From the IMG/VR virus record IMGVR_UViG_3300045581_000306, positions 1 through 63,361 of that record: 63,361 nt of DNA. One strand, 5' to 3'. The notes below the pieces were generated by a model that was not told where the DNA came from, ran no database searches, and saw only the letters and a list, made by a program, of their open reading frames with translations. Origin of the DNA: a virus. Position 1 is the first letter of the stretch; each line of letters opens with the position of its first letter. This document shows positions 22,043-31,192 of the stretch, one piece after another. The translations under genes and the position numbers were made by a program.

Positions 22043-22989
22043 CAGTAAGTCTTGTAGCCAAGATGGAATGTAGGCACAGAAAGGTCGATGTGCGTTGCGT
22101 GTCCTGCTTTCTTTGCTCGGATGCAGAACGAAATGTCTTCGCCTGTTTTGCCATCAATCGGATGAAAATAATTCCCGTCGATATCCGGGTAAGTTTTGGC
22201 GATATCTTCAAATACCCTACGATGAACAAGCATTGCGCCAGTACCTAGCCAATCAACTTCAACAACAGCATCTTCGTACTGCCTTGCTCGCGCCACTAAA
22301 GACTGGTCAGAGCATACCAACCCAGCACCTTCTCGACGCTCGAAATAAGCAGCACCGACGATGGTTTTATTATCACCAATCAGTTTGTGAACAATATGCC
22401 TCTGAAGTGGCAAATCCAGCACATTTCGAGCAGAAGGAACCCAAAAGCGCATCCATTCCGGTCGGCCAATGCACGGGATCATATCGTCATCCAGCATCAA
22501 CAACCAACGAGCGTCAGTTTCAAGGAATTTAGCGGCAAGTTTGTTCCGCGCCTGATAAATCATGCTGTTGCCGCACTCCATGTCGAAACGGATTTTGTCG
22601 CGCCCGAAATCAAGTGCCAAAGCGGTCAAAACGAATGCTGTGACCGGGTTGGTGGTCTTGTATGCCACCATGCCTACAAAGATGTCTCTGCCGCCAAACT
22701 CGCAGCGATACGAAGGCATCCCTTCTGGAGTCCTAGACTCAATAATCGGGCTTTCAAAAACATCCTCCACGATGTCTTCTTTTTTCGGCGGAACAACTTT
22801 TTCAAGGCGAGGTTTTTTCTCTGGTTTTGCCTTAACTTTTGGTTGTTTTTTCACGCTTTCCTTTGGCGTTTCCGCTTCAGTTTGTTCCTTTTTTTTATGC
22901 CGAAATGGCATAACGAGATTTGCAAATGGATCGAATGAATCAAGAGCATTTGCGGTATTCTTTTCGAGTTGTGTAGTTTTTGTATCCAT
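22042..22989 (-). CDS. Glycosyltransferase, GT-A fold
   Basis: 315 residues. The first 80 are a charged, Lys/Pro/Glu-rich linker. The GT-A domain follows, with IFVGMVAYKTTNPVTAFVLT, a GNSMIYQARNKLAAKFLE helix, the metal-binding DDD (167-169, WLLMLDDDMIPC) and a later WLGTGAMLVHRRVF with GEDISFCIRAKKAG, typical of family-2-like transferases. Its basic N-terminal extension could hold it on a virion substrate. It follows the scaffold gene and tRNA-Leu and is coupled to the second transferase. Confidence 0.8.
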   Translation of the reverse strand: MDTKTTQLEKNTANALDSFDPFANLVMPFRHKKKEQTEAETPKESVKKQPKVKAKPEKKPRLEKVVPPKKEDIVEDVFESPIIESRTPEGMPSYRCEFGGRDIFVGMVAYKTTNPVTAFVLTALALDFGRDKIRFDMECGNSMIYQARNKLAAKFLETDARWLLMLDDDMIPCIGRPEWMRFWVPSARNVLDLPLQRHIVHKLIGDNKTIVGAAYFERREGAGLVCSDQSLVARARQYEDAVVEVDWLGTGAMLVHRRVFEDIAKTYPDIDGNYFHPIDGKTGEDISFCIRAKKAGHATHIDLSVPTFHLGYKTY

Positions 22990-23015
22990 ATTTATTTATT
23001 TAAAAGTTTTTATCT

Positions 23016-23096
23016 TGCGTGGATGGGACTTGAACCCATACAGGATTGCTCCTAGCAGATTTTAAGTCTGCTGCGTCTGCCATTTCGCCACCACGC
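23016..23096 (-). tRNA. tRNA-Leu (anticodon TAA)
   Basis: The minus strand folds as a cloverleaf: acceptor GCGTGG/CCACGC with one mismatch at position 7, anticodon stem GCAGA/TCTGC around loop CTTAAAA (anticodon TAA), a variable arm, T-arm ATGGG-TTCAAGT-CCCAT and discriminator A. CCA is not encoded. It lies between the scaffold-like and glycosyltransferase genes. Confidence 0.88.
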
Positions 23097-23102
23097 AATT
23101 TT

Positions 23103-24374
23103 TCAATTGCCTAGTGCCTCATCCAATCCTGCGTCAATAGCATCCGCGCTATTCATTCGCAGTCTGTCGTTGAGGTTAGGAGCGATGCGGTTTGATCCGC
23201 TCACATTCTGCCGGGGAAGTCGTCCTGCGTTTTTAAGCCTGTTGTTTTCTTCGGTCAGTTTTTTCAACTGTTCCGACATTTTTGCTTTTGAGGTTTGCTC
23301 GATTCGCAATTGTTCAGTAAGAACATGGGAGAAGACAGCAGCAGCAGCAACATTAGCGCGATCTTGAGCAGTAGTAGGCCAAAGAGCAGAGTTGAATTTT
23401 TCAGCAAGGCTACCAACGGCAGCATTGTGTCTTTCAATCTCTTGAATTTGATCCTGCGTTGCACCTTGCGGAACTTCTCGGAACCTAGCCCACGGGAGGT
23501 CTTTCGTCACCTGATCCATATAGGTGTCGATTTCGTTGACTGTGCCGTGATACCAGTTTACCTGCTCTTCATGTTTTTTAGCATAATACTGCTCGGCATT
23601 TTGACTGGCATTCTCGATCTCAAATTGTTGCTTTTCCTTTAGGTCAACAACATCAACAAGGTTGCGCTTGAGTCGCTCCGCTTCAGTTAGTGGCAGGCGA
23701 TCAATTGCATTAGTTTTCCACCATTGCTGGTCGATCTTGTCAGGCCCACCCGCTTTTTCGATGCTTTGAATTACCTCATCGCTTGCTCCATTAGCTTTGA
23801 GAATCTTGTAGATGTTCTCTTTTGCACTAGCAATAGGCGCATCAAATTTCGATTTGAATTCCGGGTCGTTCTGAATATCAAAAATCGCCCGAAACTTACG
23901 AAGTTCTTCGTAATCTTCAGGTACTTTTACTTGCTGCTCGGTTTCGGCAAGTTTTTGGCGCAAGATTGCCGCTTCTTCGGCTTGCTTTTTGTATTGGCTA
24001 GCGGTTTCTTGCAATTTCCGCCAGTTGCTTTGATTCTTTTCAGAAAGGTTACGAGGACGCTCAATAGCCGCGATTTCAGGGTCGATTTCGACTTCTGGTT
24101 CGGCTTTTGGCTCGGAAGGCTCGGCTTGCTCTTGCTCGTCTTGGACGGGTTCTTCTTGGGCAGACTCTTCGAGTTGCTCTTCTTGGACGGGTTCTTCACT
24201 TTGTTCTTCATTTTCTTGAATAGGTTCTTCGTTGTTTGTTTCAATTCCTTCCGCTTCATCCAACATCTTTTCAAGCGTGGAATCCAAATCGGCATCGATT
24301 GGATCGGCGTCAAGGCTAGGTTCTCCAAAGCTGGAGGCTACATTTGGTTCAATTGCGTCTTCGTTATCTTTCAT
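23103..24374 (-). CDS. Scaffolding-like protein
   Basis: 423 residues, acidic and mostly helical. Residues about 1-105 are Glu/Pro-rich repeats (EEPVQEEQLEESAQEEPVQD). Coiled-coil stretches follow (SQYKKQAEEAAILRQKLAET; MSEQLKKLTEENNRLKNAG), and the C-terminus is short and basic before NSADAIDAGLDEALGN. Acidic coiled-coil proteins placed between portal and capsid genes are usually scaffolds that guide procapsid assembly. The A/T-rich leader lacks a Shine-Dalgarno sequence. Confidence 0.7.
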   Translation of the reverse strand: MKDNEDAIEPNVASSFGEPSLDADPIDADLDSTLEKMLDEAEGIETNNEEPIQENEEQSEEPVQEEQLEESAQEEPVQDEQEQAEPSEPKAEPEVEIDPEIAAIERPRNLSEKNQSNWRKLQETASQYKKQAEEAAILRQKLAETEQQVKVPEDYEELRKFRAIFDIQNDPEFKSKFDAPIASAKENIYKILKANGASDEVIQSIEKAGGPDKIDQQWWKTNAIDRLPLTEAERLKRNLVDVVDLKEKQQFEIENASQNAEQYYAKKHEEQVNWYHGTVNEIDTYMDQVTKDLPWARFREVPQGATQDQIQEIERHNAAVGSLAEKFNSALWPTTAQDRANVAAAAVFSHVLTEQLRIEQTSKAKMSEQLKKLTEENNRLKNAGRLPRQNVSGSNRIAPNLNDRLRMNSADAIDAGLDEALGN

Positions 24375-24401
24375 GTGTTTATTTATTTATTGTTTGTTTT
24401 A

Positions 24402-24656
24402 TTACTTCATTGATTTTGCGCCTTTGCACTTCCACTTTTTGCGCGAAAGTCGGTTCGGAGAATTAGGATCATTCTTCCAGTCTCCCTTAATTTTTAGCGA
24501 TCTCGCGCAATAGGCATCGCCCTTTTTAGTTCCGGGCCGAATACGATCTTTACCATCTGCTGCCTTTCCAGCTTGACCATATTTAACTGTGCGTTTGCGC
24601 CCAGTTTTTGGATTGGTAACGATTTTAGTGAAGCGATGTTTGATTTCAGCACTCAT
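24402..24656 (-). CDS. Small basic phage protein (DUF6321-like)
   Basis: 84 residues, strongly basic: FTKIVTNPKTGRKRTVKYGQ then AGKAADGKDRIRPGTKKGDA and RLSRKKWKCKGAKS. This is a familiar conserved phage pattern (named DUF6321 as far as I recall) found near portal genes. Positively charged and Cys-containing, it may bind DNA or be packaged. Function unknown. Confidence 0.7.
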   Translation of the reverse strand: MSAEIKHRFTKIVTNPKTGRKRTVKYGQAGKAADGKDRIRPGTKKGDAYCARSLKIKGDWKNDPNSPNRLSRKKWKCKGAKSMK

Positions 24657-24658
24657 GT

Positions 24659-24898
24659 TTACATCTCTGTGAATTTTCCGTTTGATGCGTCTTGATCCTT
24701 GTCATCGTAGTTCAAAAGGAATTCAATCTCCGAAATAGCAAACTCAAATCCTGCTTTGTATTTCGCTTGCAAGGCAACTTCTTCAATTGTCTTACCATCG
24801 CATTTCGGCATCGATCCTTGAAGATACTTTAGGAGTTTTGATCCAGATGTCTTTGCATATTCGCGAAAGGCAACTGCGTCGGCATTTGTCCAAGTCAT
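24659..24898 (-). CDS. Small hypothetical protein near the portal
   Basis: 79 residues, helical (NADAVAFREYAKTSGSKLLK; ALQAKYKAGFEFAISEIEFL). It resembles short phage proteins with an 'R...G..L..L....P' helix, but I cannot name a family. It is coupled to the upstream gene by ATGA and ends two bases before the basic protein gene. Confidence 0.65.
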   Translation of the reverse strand: MTWTNADAVAFREYAKTSGSKLLKYLQGSMPKCDGKTIEEVALQAKYKAGFEFAISEIEFLLNYDDKDQDASNGKFTEM

Positions 24899-25197
24899 TT
24901 GAGCTTTTCTTTAGCTTTTCCAACAACTTCTTTAACCTTGCCAACAACTTTCTTTACACCTTTTTTCGCACCTTTGTAAACATCCTTACCAAACTCGACA
25001 AGTTCTTCAGGAGAAACAATTCCCTGATCACTCATTTTTTGTTTTTCAAGACGCTTGTAAGTAGCTTCTTCTTGAGCTTTTTCTTCCTCTGTTAGAAGCC
25101 GATCAATCTCTGCTTCTTTGTCGTTCTTTGTAAGTTCGACTTCTTTGTCAGATTTTGAGCCTAACGACCCACTTTTTGTTTTTTGTTTTTTTTCCAT
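24895..25197 (-). CDS. Lysine-rich hypothetical protein
   Basis: 100 residues from ATG at 25197, four bases downstream of the portal stop; a longer frame would overlap the portal. Lys/Glu-rich with a helical middle (AEIDRLLTEEEKAQEEATYK) and a repetitive basic end (KGAKKGVKKVVGKVKEVVGK). Possibly a minor head protein; function unknown. Confidence 0.65.
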   Translation of the reverse strand: MEKKQKTKSGSLGSKSDKEVELTKNDKEAEIDRLLTEEEKAQEEATYKRLEKQKMSDQGIVSPEELVEFGKDVYKGAKKGVKKVVGKVKEVVGKAKEKLK

Positions 25198-25201
25198 GTT
25201 T

Positions 25202-27610
25202 TTATCCTGCGGTTGGAGGTTTACCCGGAGCGGCAATTCCAGTTACCCCGGCAAATTGATCTGGCGATACCGCAAGATTTGCTTGTTCGGCTTGCGCTAC
25301 GCTAACTCGTCCGCCGCCGCCCCTTGGCATCCCTGCGCCTGCTGCTGGCATCATGTCTTCTACAGGTGGCGCGGCCATGCCTGCGGTAAGATGTTGGTAA
25401 GCCTCTTTGACCATTTGCTTGTACTCGGCAATCTTGTTTTTATCCGCACCTTTCATCTCTGCCTGATTAATGTGCATAATGAAATGCTCTAGTGCTTTGG
25501 CAAATGGTGAAACCATCTCTGGCGGGAGTGCGCCCTGTGGCGAATTGGCAATTACAGGCATCAATTTCGCAACAACAGTCTCCAAGTGTACCATGTCATT
25601 GTCACGAGGCGAAACAGGCACTTCTTGACCAGCAATAATCGCTTGAAGTTCGATAATTTGCTGGCGAGTAGCTTCAATTGCTACTGCTTCGACTTGATCC
25701 TTCGGCAAGATGACCTGATTTGCGATTTCTTGACCTAATTTACGACTCCAATCGAGTTTAATGAGTTCATCTTGATTGACTGCGGGATTTCCGGTGTAGC
25801 GTTGGATCAGAAGATCAAGAATTGCGCCTTCCTGCACAGTATTATCAGGAATTAGTTCTTGCGCTGGGCTGAATGCCATCAAAACGATGTCGGATGGAGG
25901 CAAATTGCGATCCAGCATTGCCAAGCAACATCCAACTGCGTCTTCATCAAGGTGCGAAGGCAGTTCAAATGGCACTAGAAACGATGGCATCTCTAGTTCT
26001 GATCCCTTGAAAGCCTCAACCACTTCTCTTTTGGCCCATACTGCGTCCTGATTCGACATTCTAGCGATGTCCAACAGCATTTTGATCTCGGATGCCGCAC
26101 GAATATGCTCTGGATGGCAAATGCCCCTCTGCATTCGTGCAACAGCAAGCGAATATTGCTTGCTCCATCGCATCAAAATGCCTTCGCGAATTTGGTTTTC
26201 GATGGCAGCAACACGATTAATCTCTGAAGCGGTCTTATCGCCGCCTGTTAGACCTAAAGCTGACGAAGGAAGGAAGGTTCCAAGCTGGATTTCAGCAAGC
26301 CCGGAGATAAATTGGTCGAGTTTTAGGAAATCATCGACATCAGCAGGCGCATTTTGAGGCACGACTTCGTATCCCTCGGCAACATAAGCCACGGGATGCA
26401 TGACTGTGAGAGGTGCGATGCCGGGTTTTGCTGTTGCGGTCTTCTTCAGAAGCAACATTCCTTTCAGATACACATTGTCCTGCACTAAATTTCGGGCTTT
26501 ATCGATTGCGATATGGGAATTGTACAGGTCGCGCCCTGCGCCCCGGCTCGACATGAGGCTACCAGAACCGATTTCGACGCTAAACAACGCTAGGCAGTCG
26601 CTCATGCGGTTGTAGCGGTCTAACTGTGTACAGATTTCGTTGCCGCTTTTGTCGTCAAACAAGAATCTGCTGATCTTGCCGTGCGGTTCTTTGACTAAAA
26701 GTTCTCCTAGCTCAACATATTTTGCATCATTTTCGTAAGATGCACCATAAGACCCCTCGCGCATCCAGTCCTCAACCCGGCGAGCATCATCATCGGAATC
26801 CAAAGTACGACCAGCGGGGGTTGCATTGTTAAGTGCCTTTACTAAATTTTGAATGTTCCACCCGGCTAAAGCTGATGTTTCCGGGTCTTCCAAGATCGGA
26901 AGCAACTCTGCGATTTGATATCGGCGTTTCCGCGCCCAAATTGGCGTTGCTTCTACCTCTTGCGGAGTCTCAATGCTAAAGAATGTGTAATCCTGACGGC
27001 AGAACTCCGGTTTCCAGTCGCGAGGATCATCCCAAGTTAACGCAGTAAACCCAAAGACTGTGTTCTCATGCACAATCTGCGCGACAATGTCTTGGTGACC
27101 CTTCCAAGATCGGATACACTTCGTAATCTCTTCGCGGAAAATATTAGTTTTGTTTTCCGCATCTACTCCCTGTGCAGGGTATTTTGTAAAAGTAAGACTA
27201 GTGCTGGATTCAATCACCTGTTTGAAAGGTGACTGAATTCGCGAAACCATTGTAGATAAGAACCCGGTCGGACGATTGCTTCGCCAATTCTGCCCCATGC
27301 TTTCCAGCTTTTTTGCAGAATACGGAGGTTCATTATTTAGTTTCTTTTGGATGAGTGCATTTTTACGATTCCTCTCAACATTTTGTTGTTTTAGCCTGCG
27401 ATATGCAGAATAAGCCTGCTCCGCATTGCGAAATGTGCGTTTAACTTCTAGCGTTTCTTCATTAACAACTTCGTCTGTCTGGTTAACTCCCGGCATCACA
27501 ACATTAAGTCGCGATTTAATATTTTTATCCCCAGCCTCAAGTGTACGAGGTGCTTTAGTTGCGAAAGCGTCGATAACCTCGACAGGGATCGGATCGTTGT
27601 AATTTGCCAT
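25202..27610 (-). CDS. Portal protein
   Basis: 802 residues from ATG at 27610, which follows the preceding stop by two bases. It is large and helix/beta mixed, with NRPTGFLSTMVSRIQSPFKQ, VIESSTSLTFTKYP, FGFTALTWDDPRDWKPEFCR, a SGLAEIQLGTFLPSSALGLT segment, DKTASEINRVAAIENQIREG and a long C-terminal helical barrel region, ending in Pro/Gly-rich sequence. This matches podovirus-type portals, which form the dodecameric DNA channel and motor dock. Position directly downstream of the large terminase supports it. Confidence 0.8.
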   Translation of the reverse strand: MANYNDPIPVEVIDAFATKAPRTLEAGDKNIKSRLNVVMPGVNQTDEVVNEETLEVKRTFRNAEQAYSAYRRLKQQNVERNRKNALIQKKLNNEPPYSAKKLESMGQNWRSNRPTGFLSTMVSRIQSPFKQVIESSTSLTFTKYPAQGVDAENKTNIFREEITKCIRSWKGHQDIVAQIVHENTVFGFTALTWDDPRDWKPEFCRQDYTFFSIETPQEVEATPIWARKRRYQIAELLPILEDPETSALAGWNIQNLVKALNNATPAGRTLDSDDDARRVEDWMREGSYGASYENDAKYVELGELLVKEPHGKISRFLFDDKSGNEICTQLDRYNRMSDCLALFSVEIGSGSLMSSRGAGRDLYNSHIAIDKARNLVQDNVYLKGMLLLKKTATAKPGIAPLTVMHPVAYVAEGYEVVPQNAPADVDDFLKLDQFISGLAEIQLGTFLPSSALGLTGGDKTASEINRVAAIENQIREGILMRWSKQYSLAVARMQRGICHPEHIRAASEIKMLLDIARMSNQDAVWAKREVVEAFKGSELEMPSFLVPFELPSHLDEDAVGCCLAMLDRNLPPSDIVLMAFSPAQELIPDNTVQEGAILDLLIQRYTGNPAVNQDELIKLDWSRKLGQEIANQVILPKDQVEAVAIEATRQQIIELQAIIAGQEVPVSPRDNDMVHLETVVAKLMPVIANSPQGALPPEMVSPFAKALEHFIMHINQAEMKGADKNKIAEYKQMVKEAYQHLTAGMAAPPVEDMMPAAGAGMPRGGGGRVSVAQAEQANLAVSPDQFAGVTGIAAPGKPPTAG

Positions 27611-27612
27611 AA

Positions 27613-28191
27613 TTAAATTTTCAGCCAGCAATTTTGCGGAACACTATCTGTTACCTCAAAGTGGTCTTTGTCAAAGAAAACCGCAGCACGATTATCATGT
27701 CTTAAAACAGAACATCCTTTGATTTTTTTTGTAGAACGAGTATCTCTACCTTGCCTAATACTTGCTGTCAATCGTTCTGTTGCAGTAATGCAGCTTCCAC
27801 AACCTTGCTTCCACACAGCATTTTTAGGACACTTTAAACAGGTTAATGCTCTTGCTTCTGCTAATTCATCAGAAACCATCTTAATTGGTTTCTGACTTAA
27901 TAAAATATTTTTCGCCCAGACTGTAATGTCGTTAAGTAATTCATTTTGCCTTGTTGGCGCATCGACACTAACGACCACAACCGAATCAACCCCGTGACAA
28001 TTGCGAGGAAAATTACCGCAAATATAACTATTGACATCGCCATGTACATCACCAATAGAAAGATGATTTTCTGCGCGATAGTCTTGAACAACTTTGTACA
28101 AGTTCTCCAAGCTATATCCTTGCAATTTAACATCTCCTTGCCAGTAATGCCATCCTCCGGGCGGTATTAATCCATCTATAGGTTGTGCCAT
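27613..28191 (-). CDS. Conserved Cys-rich phage protein beside terminase
   Basis: 192 residues. The N-terminal half starts GLIPPGGWHYWQG and has a helix-strand pattern; the C-terminal half has a zinc-ribbon-like CLKCPKNAVWKQGCGSCITA and ends with GCSVLRHDNRAAVFFDKDHF and CWLKI. I know this layout from phage genomes next to the large terminase, but not its function. It ends two bases before the portal ATG. Confidence 0.65.
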   Translation of the reverse strand: MAQPIDGLIPPGGWHYWQGDVKLQGYSLENLYKVVQDYRAENHLSIGDVHGDVNSYICGNFPRNCHGVDSVVVVSVDAPTRQNELLNDITVWAKNILLSQKPIKMVSDELAEARALTCLKCPKNAVWKQGCGSCITATERLTASIRQGRDTRSTKKIKGCSVLRHDNRAAVFFDKDHFEVTDSVPQNCWLKI

Positions 28192-28209
28192 TTATAAAAA
28201 AGTTAGCCG

Positions 28210-30066
28210 TTAATCTGAAAAGTCAACATACTCCATAGCTTCAATAGATGGAAGTCTTTTTTCACGATATTGCTCTGGTTTTTGTTCAGTCATAGTTGCA
28301 ACCGCTCCACCTCGTTGGCGCATGAGGTATACCAACAAACTTAATGAATCAAGTTGGTCAGGACTATTTTGTCTAGTACGCTTTGTATAATCTCCTTTAC
28401 TTTCGACACGAACTAATCCTTGTCCAATTTGTTTGTATCGACGCGAAGTTGCTTGACGAACTAATTCTTCAGTTCGGAACGAGGGAGATATTTTAAGAAA
28501 CTCAAATTCCAGATATTTCGCCAATCCAAAGATCAATTCGGTAACCACCCCAGAGTAGAGTTCGTTTGCTCGTTGAGAATCGTCGCCTAATACATGAGTT
28601 TCGGATGCGGCCCAAGAATAGTTAACTCCCATTACATCTTTTCCGAATAAACTGCATAATGCATCGTGGATTCCCGATCCGTTACCTGTGCGATCCACGC
28701 ACAACCACCCCGACCCGATCCTCATCTGCTTGCAGAAATTCATAATAGCATCCGCCTGTTCTAGCGTTGCTTTTTTAGGAAAGTTAATTTGCGAATCCAA
28801 CTGTAAAACAACTTTTGGTGATTTAAACTCTCTAAACTTCCCATCCATTGGAGTCCACCCGTCAGAAAGCCCAAATCGCCCATAGGAACACACAACTTGG
28901 TCTTTGCCTTCCAACGCCAAGTCAAACGCCGCTAGCCCCACTACCGGGCCAATAAAGCGCACTATGCCCATTGCATTGTCCATCATCGCAGGCGTGATGA
29001 TTGCCATCGCAACACCTTCTTGCGGAAAGAATCCTCTCGCCATCGTGTAGTACTCGGCAGTCTTTCCTCGCGCCTCGTACGCCATGAATCCCTCGTAAGT
29101 CTGAAAGCCGGGGAACACGATCTTGCGATTTGTCACATTCTCGCACCTCGCGGCATCAAGTCGGAGGATGTGCCAGTCTTCCCGGCTAGTCCATTCAAAG
29201 TCTTCTTCGCAGTCTACCCTCAACCATCCACCGACAGGCTCGCATCGCTTGCCGAATTCACTATTGCGATCTTTTGGGTTCGATGCGCCGAAAATTTTAA
29301 TGCGTCCTTTGCTGCTCGTCGTATCGGCGGCAGACAGGATGTTCTGCAAGCCTTCCCAAACACCAGCAGGGATTTCTTCAGCTTCATCCAGCACCACATG
29401 GGTTCGGCTCATCGCTCCCCACTTTGGATGCGGTTTCTGGCGCGGAGAAGGGTGAAATCCACGAAGCGTACCAGTTCCTGCGTCACCTTTCGGAATAGCA
29501 ACGAGATGGATTCCATTCTTGTCATCGTCGTTGACCTGAATCGACTTCACCAAGTCTGATTCTCCCTTATACTCTGGCTTGACCAGAGCAGTCCGATAAA
29601 AGGTCTTAATTGCAGCGAACACATTTCGTTGCGCGTGTTGCTCGGTCAACGAAACAACTTTAATACAGGTATACTCTGGATCACGCATCCAATCTAGCAA
29701 GAACCATGCTGCGGCATTGAATGTCTTGCCCATCGCGCCTGCCCCCTGCACCAATAACTTGTCGTAATTAAACAAGCATCTCCATGTATCCTGCGCGGAA
29801 CGAGGTCGCCAGTCATATACGCTCGGCCCCCATAGAATCGTCGCCGCAGCTTCAAAATGATCAGCATCCAGCAATGACTGGACAAACTGCATGATTACAC
29901 TTTTTGAAATCTTTTCGTCCAGAACCACGCTAGATTTCACGCCTCCAGTCGCGACATTGGCAAGAATGTACTTTGCCGCATACAGCAATCCCATGCGGTC
30001 ATCTCGATCCGCTTCTGCCCTGACTGCCTCGGCAATCTTCAATACTTGCTGTACAGAATCTACCAT
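28210..30066 (-). CDS. terL: Terminase large subunit
   Basis: 618 residues. The ATPase domain has Walker A GAGAMGKT (108-115) and Walker B HVVLDEAEE (about 223-231). The nuclease domain has VVGLAAFDLALEGKDQVVCS, WLCVDRTGNGSGIHDALC and NSPDQLDSLSLLVYLMRQRG, supplying the expected acidic residues. It pumps genome DNA into the procapsid and cuts it. Its start overlaps the stop of the small Zn protein upstream. The small subunit lies 4 kb upstream, which is unusual. Confidence 0.92.
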   Translation of the reverse strand: MVDSVQQVLKIAEAVRAEADRDDRMGLLYAAKYILANVATGGVKSSVVLDEKISKSVIMQFVQSLLDADHFEAAATILWGPSVYDWRPRSAQDTWRCLFNYDKLLVQGAGAMGKTFNAAAWFLLDWMRDPEYTCIKVVSLTEQHAQRNVFAAIKTFYRTALVKPEYKGESDLVKSIQVNDDDKNGIHLVAIPKGDAGTGTLRGFHPSPRQKPHPKWGAMSRTHVVLDEAEEIPAGVWEGLQNILSAADTTSSKGRIKIFGASNPKDRNSEFGKRCEPVGGWLRVDCEEDFEWTSREDWHILRLDAARCENVTNRKIVFPGFQTYEGFMAYEARGKTAEYYTMARGFFPQEGVAMAIITPAMMDNAMGIVRFIGPVVGLAAFDLALEGKDQVVCSYGRFGLSDGWTPMDGKFREFKSPKVVLQLDSQINFPKKATLEQADAIMNFCKQMRIGSGWLCVDRTGNGSGIHDALCSLFGKDVMGVNYSWAASETHVLGDDSQRANELYSGVVTELIFGLAKYLEFEFLKISPSFRTEELVRQATSRRYKQIGQGLVRVESKGDYTKRTRQNSPDQLDSLSLLVYLMRQRGGAVATMTEQKPEQYREKRLPSIEAMEYVDFSD

Positions 30067-30293
30067 TTCGCTTCAGGACAACTCTCGGTAGCCATGATTG
30101 TTTTAATTTCCATGTTGCACCCGCAAACCTTGCATTCCCCAGCACCATTGTACTTCTCGACATCAAAGTTCGGGCAATCCGCGCAAATGCGTAATCTCCG
30201 CGCAATTTCTCGTTCATCCACACATGGCAACCCGGCTTTCACAAAAGCAAAAGCACTCTTCGCGAAATTAGACGCTTTAGTCAGTAAATTCAT
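30060..30293 (-). CDS. Zinc-ribbon protein upstream of terminase
   Basis: 77 residues with CADCPNFDVEKYNGAGECKV then CGCNMEIKTIMATESCP: two Cys pairs of a zinc ribbon and a last Cys near the end. Of the small phage zinc-binding kind that often accompanies terminase genes. ATGA overlap with the upstream gene; its end overlaps the start of the terminase gene by seven bases. Confidence 0.7.
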   Translation of the reverse strand: MNLLTKASNFAKSAFAFVKAGLPCVDEREIARRLRICADCPNFDVEKYNGAGECKVCGCNMEIKTIMATESCPEAKW

Positions 30294-30478
30294 TTCTCAA
30301 GCCACTCGACTGCTTTTTTAGCTTCTGAATCACACACATCTTTTGCCATGATAGAATTGTCGCTAATTATTCCATTATCTTGCAAATCGTTCATTGTCTT
30401 AACCTCATCGCTCCAGCTTTCTGCAATATATTCTTCTAGTTTATTTATTTGTGAACTTCCATGCTGCATAATGGGCAT
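30290..30478 (-). CDS. Small acidic hypothetical protein
   Basis: 62 residues, MPIMQHGSSQINKLEEYIAE... ending KKAVEWLEK. The second ATG (30469) is an alternative start. Not recognised. It overlaps the end of the membrane peptide gene and is coupled to the Zn-ribbon gene by ATGA. Confidence 0.5.
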   Translation of the reverse strand: MPIMQHGSSQINKLEEYIAESWSDEVKTMNDLQDNGIISDNSIMAKDVCDSEAKKAVEWLEK

Positions 30479-30600
30479 ATCTCCATGTTGATTCTATTGT
30501 CTACTTGTTCTTTAAATACAATGAAAGCAGTTATTAAATAGGTGATTACAATTATTAAAATTGCAATCAATACCTTAATTTTTTTCCAGAAAGCATTCAT
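30445..30600 (-). CDS. 51-residue membrane protein with CxxC motif
   Basis: The ATG overlaps the upstream stop (TAATG). One hydrophobic segment (about 9-29, KVLIAILIIVITYLITAFIV) follows a basic start and is followed by a soluble tail with CPLC. A small single-span inner-membrane protein; it could be a signal-anchor inner spanin or superinfection factor, but no coiled coil is present. Function unknown. Confidence 0.6.
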   Translation of the reverse strand: MNAFWKKIKVLIAILIIVITYLITAFIVFKEQVDNRINMEICPLCSMEVHK

Positions 30601-31022
30601 TAATTCTTTAAAGCGTCATTCGCAATTTTCCTAACAGCATCCATTCGGTCTGGAAGTGTAATAACAAAATCGCAATCAGCAATCCGTTGTAACGCCTCCC
30701 GCGCCTCGTCGCGCTCTACAATATATTTTTCTAAAAAGTGTTTTGCTGCTGAAAGTTGCTCCCGCGCCTCGTCGCGCTCGCGCTCTGATCTCAATGCCCA
30801 TTCGCGGTTTTCATCAGCACGGCGGGCTTGTTCTGCACCTGCGCGTTCCACGGCGTTAAATGACGACTCCCACTTTGCAGCCGCCTCCCGCGCCTCATCG
30901 CGCTCACGCTCAAGTTTCTCACATTTCACAGTTAGTGTTGCTGCGAGACGAGTCGGCGGGTGATCGGCGGTCGCTGCGTTGCGGACGACTGCATCCGTCT
31001 CTGGTGTCGGTCGGTCGTTCAT
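30600..31022 (-). CDS. Coiled-coil hypothetical phage protein
   Basis: 140 residues. It opens MNDRPTPETDAVVRNAATAD and continues as an arginine/glutamate-rich coiled coil with repeated 'ERERDEARE' units, then a small C-terminal domain (LPDRMDAVRKIANDALKN). Proteins of this layout are widespread in phages and unexplained. Its repeated ERDEAREA DNA is repetitive. Start overlaps the preceding stop (ATGA). Confidence 0.65.
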   Translation of the reverse strand: MNDRPTPETDAVVRNAATADHPPTRLAATLTVKCEKLERERDEAREAAAKWESSFNAVERAGAEQARRADENREWALRSERERDEAREQLSAAKHFLEKYIVERDEAREALQRIADCDFVITLPDRMDAVRKIANDALKN

Positions 31023-31192
31023 TTTTTCTTCTTAAACCAGTTTGGGAAATGACCAAAGTCGCGAGGTTCAGTCACATTATTGTTCTTCCCGCAGACATCG
31101 CACTTCCCATAATGCCATGTCGATACTTTATTCACTAGCTTGCCGTGCTTCATTCCACATTCGGAACAGCACCAGTTAGGATATGGTTTCAT
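31019..31192 (-). CDS. Small zinc-finger protein (57 residues)
   Basis: ATG at 31192 opens MKPYPNWCCSECGMKHGKLV then STWHYGKCDVCGKNNNVTEP and RDFGHFPNWFKKKK, with two CxxC pairs and conserved His, a compact zinc finger that I know as a recurrent small phage protein. Stop and next ATG overlap (ATGA); the start overlaps the end of the preceding gene by 17 bases. Confidence 0.75.
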   Translation of the reverse strand: MKPYPNWCCSECGMKHGKLVNKVSTWHYGKCDVCGKNNNVTEPRDFGHFPNWFKKKK

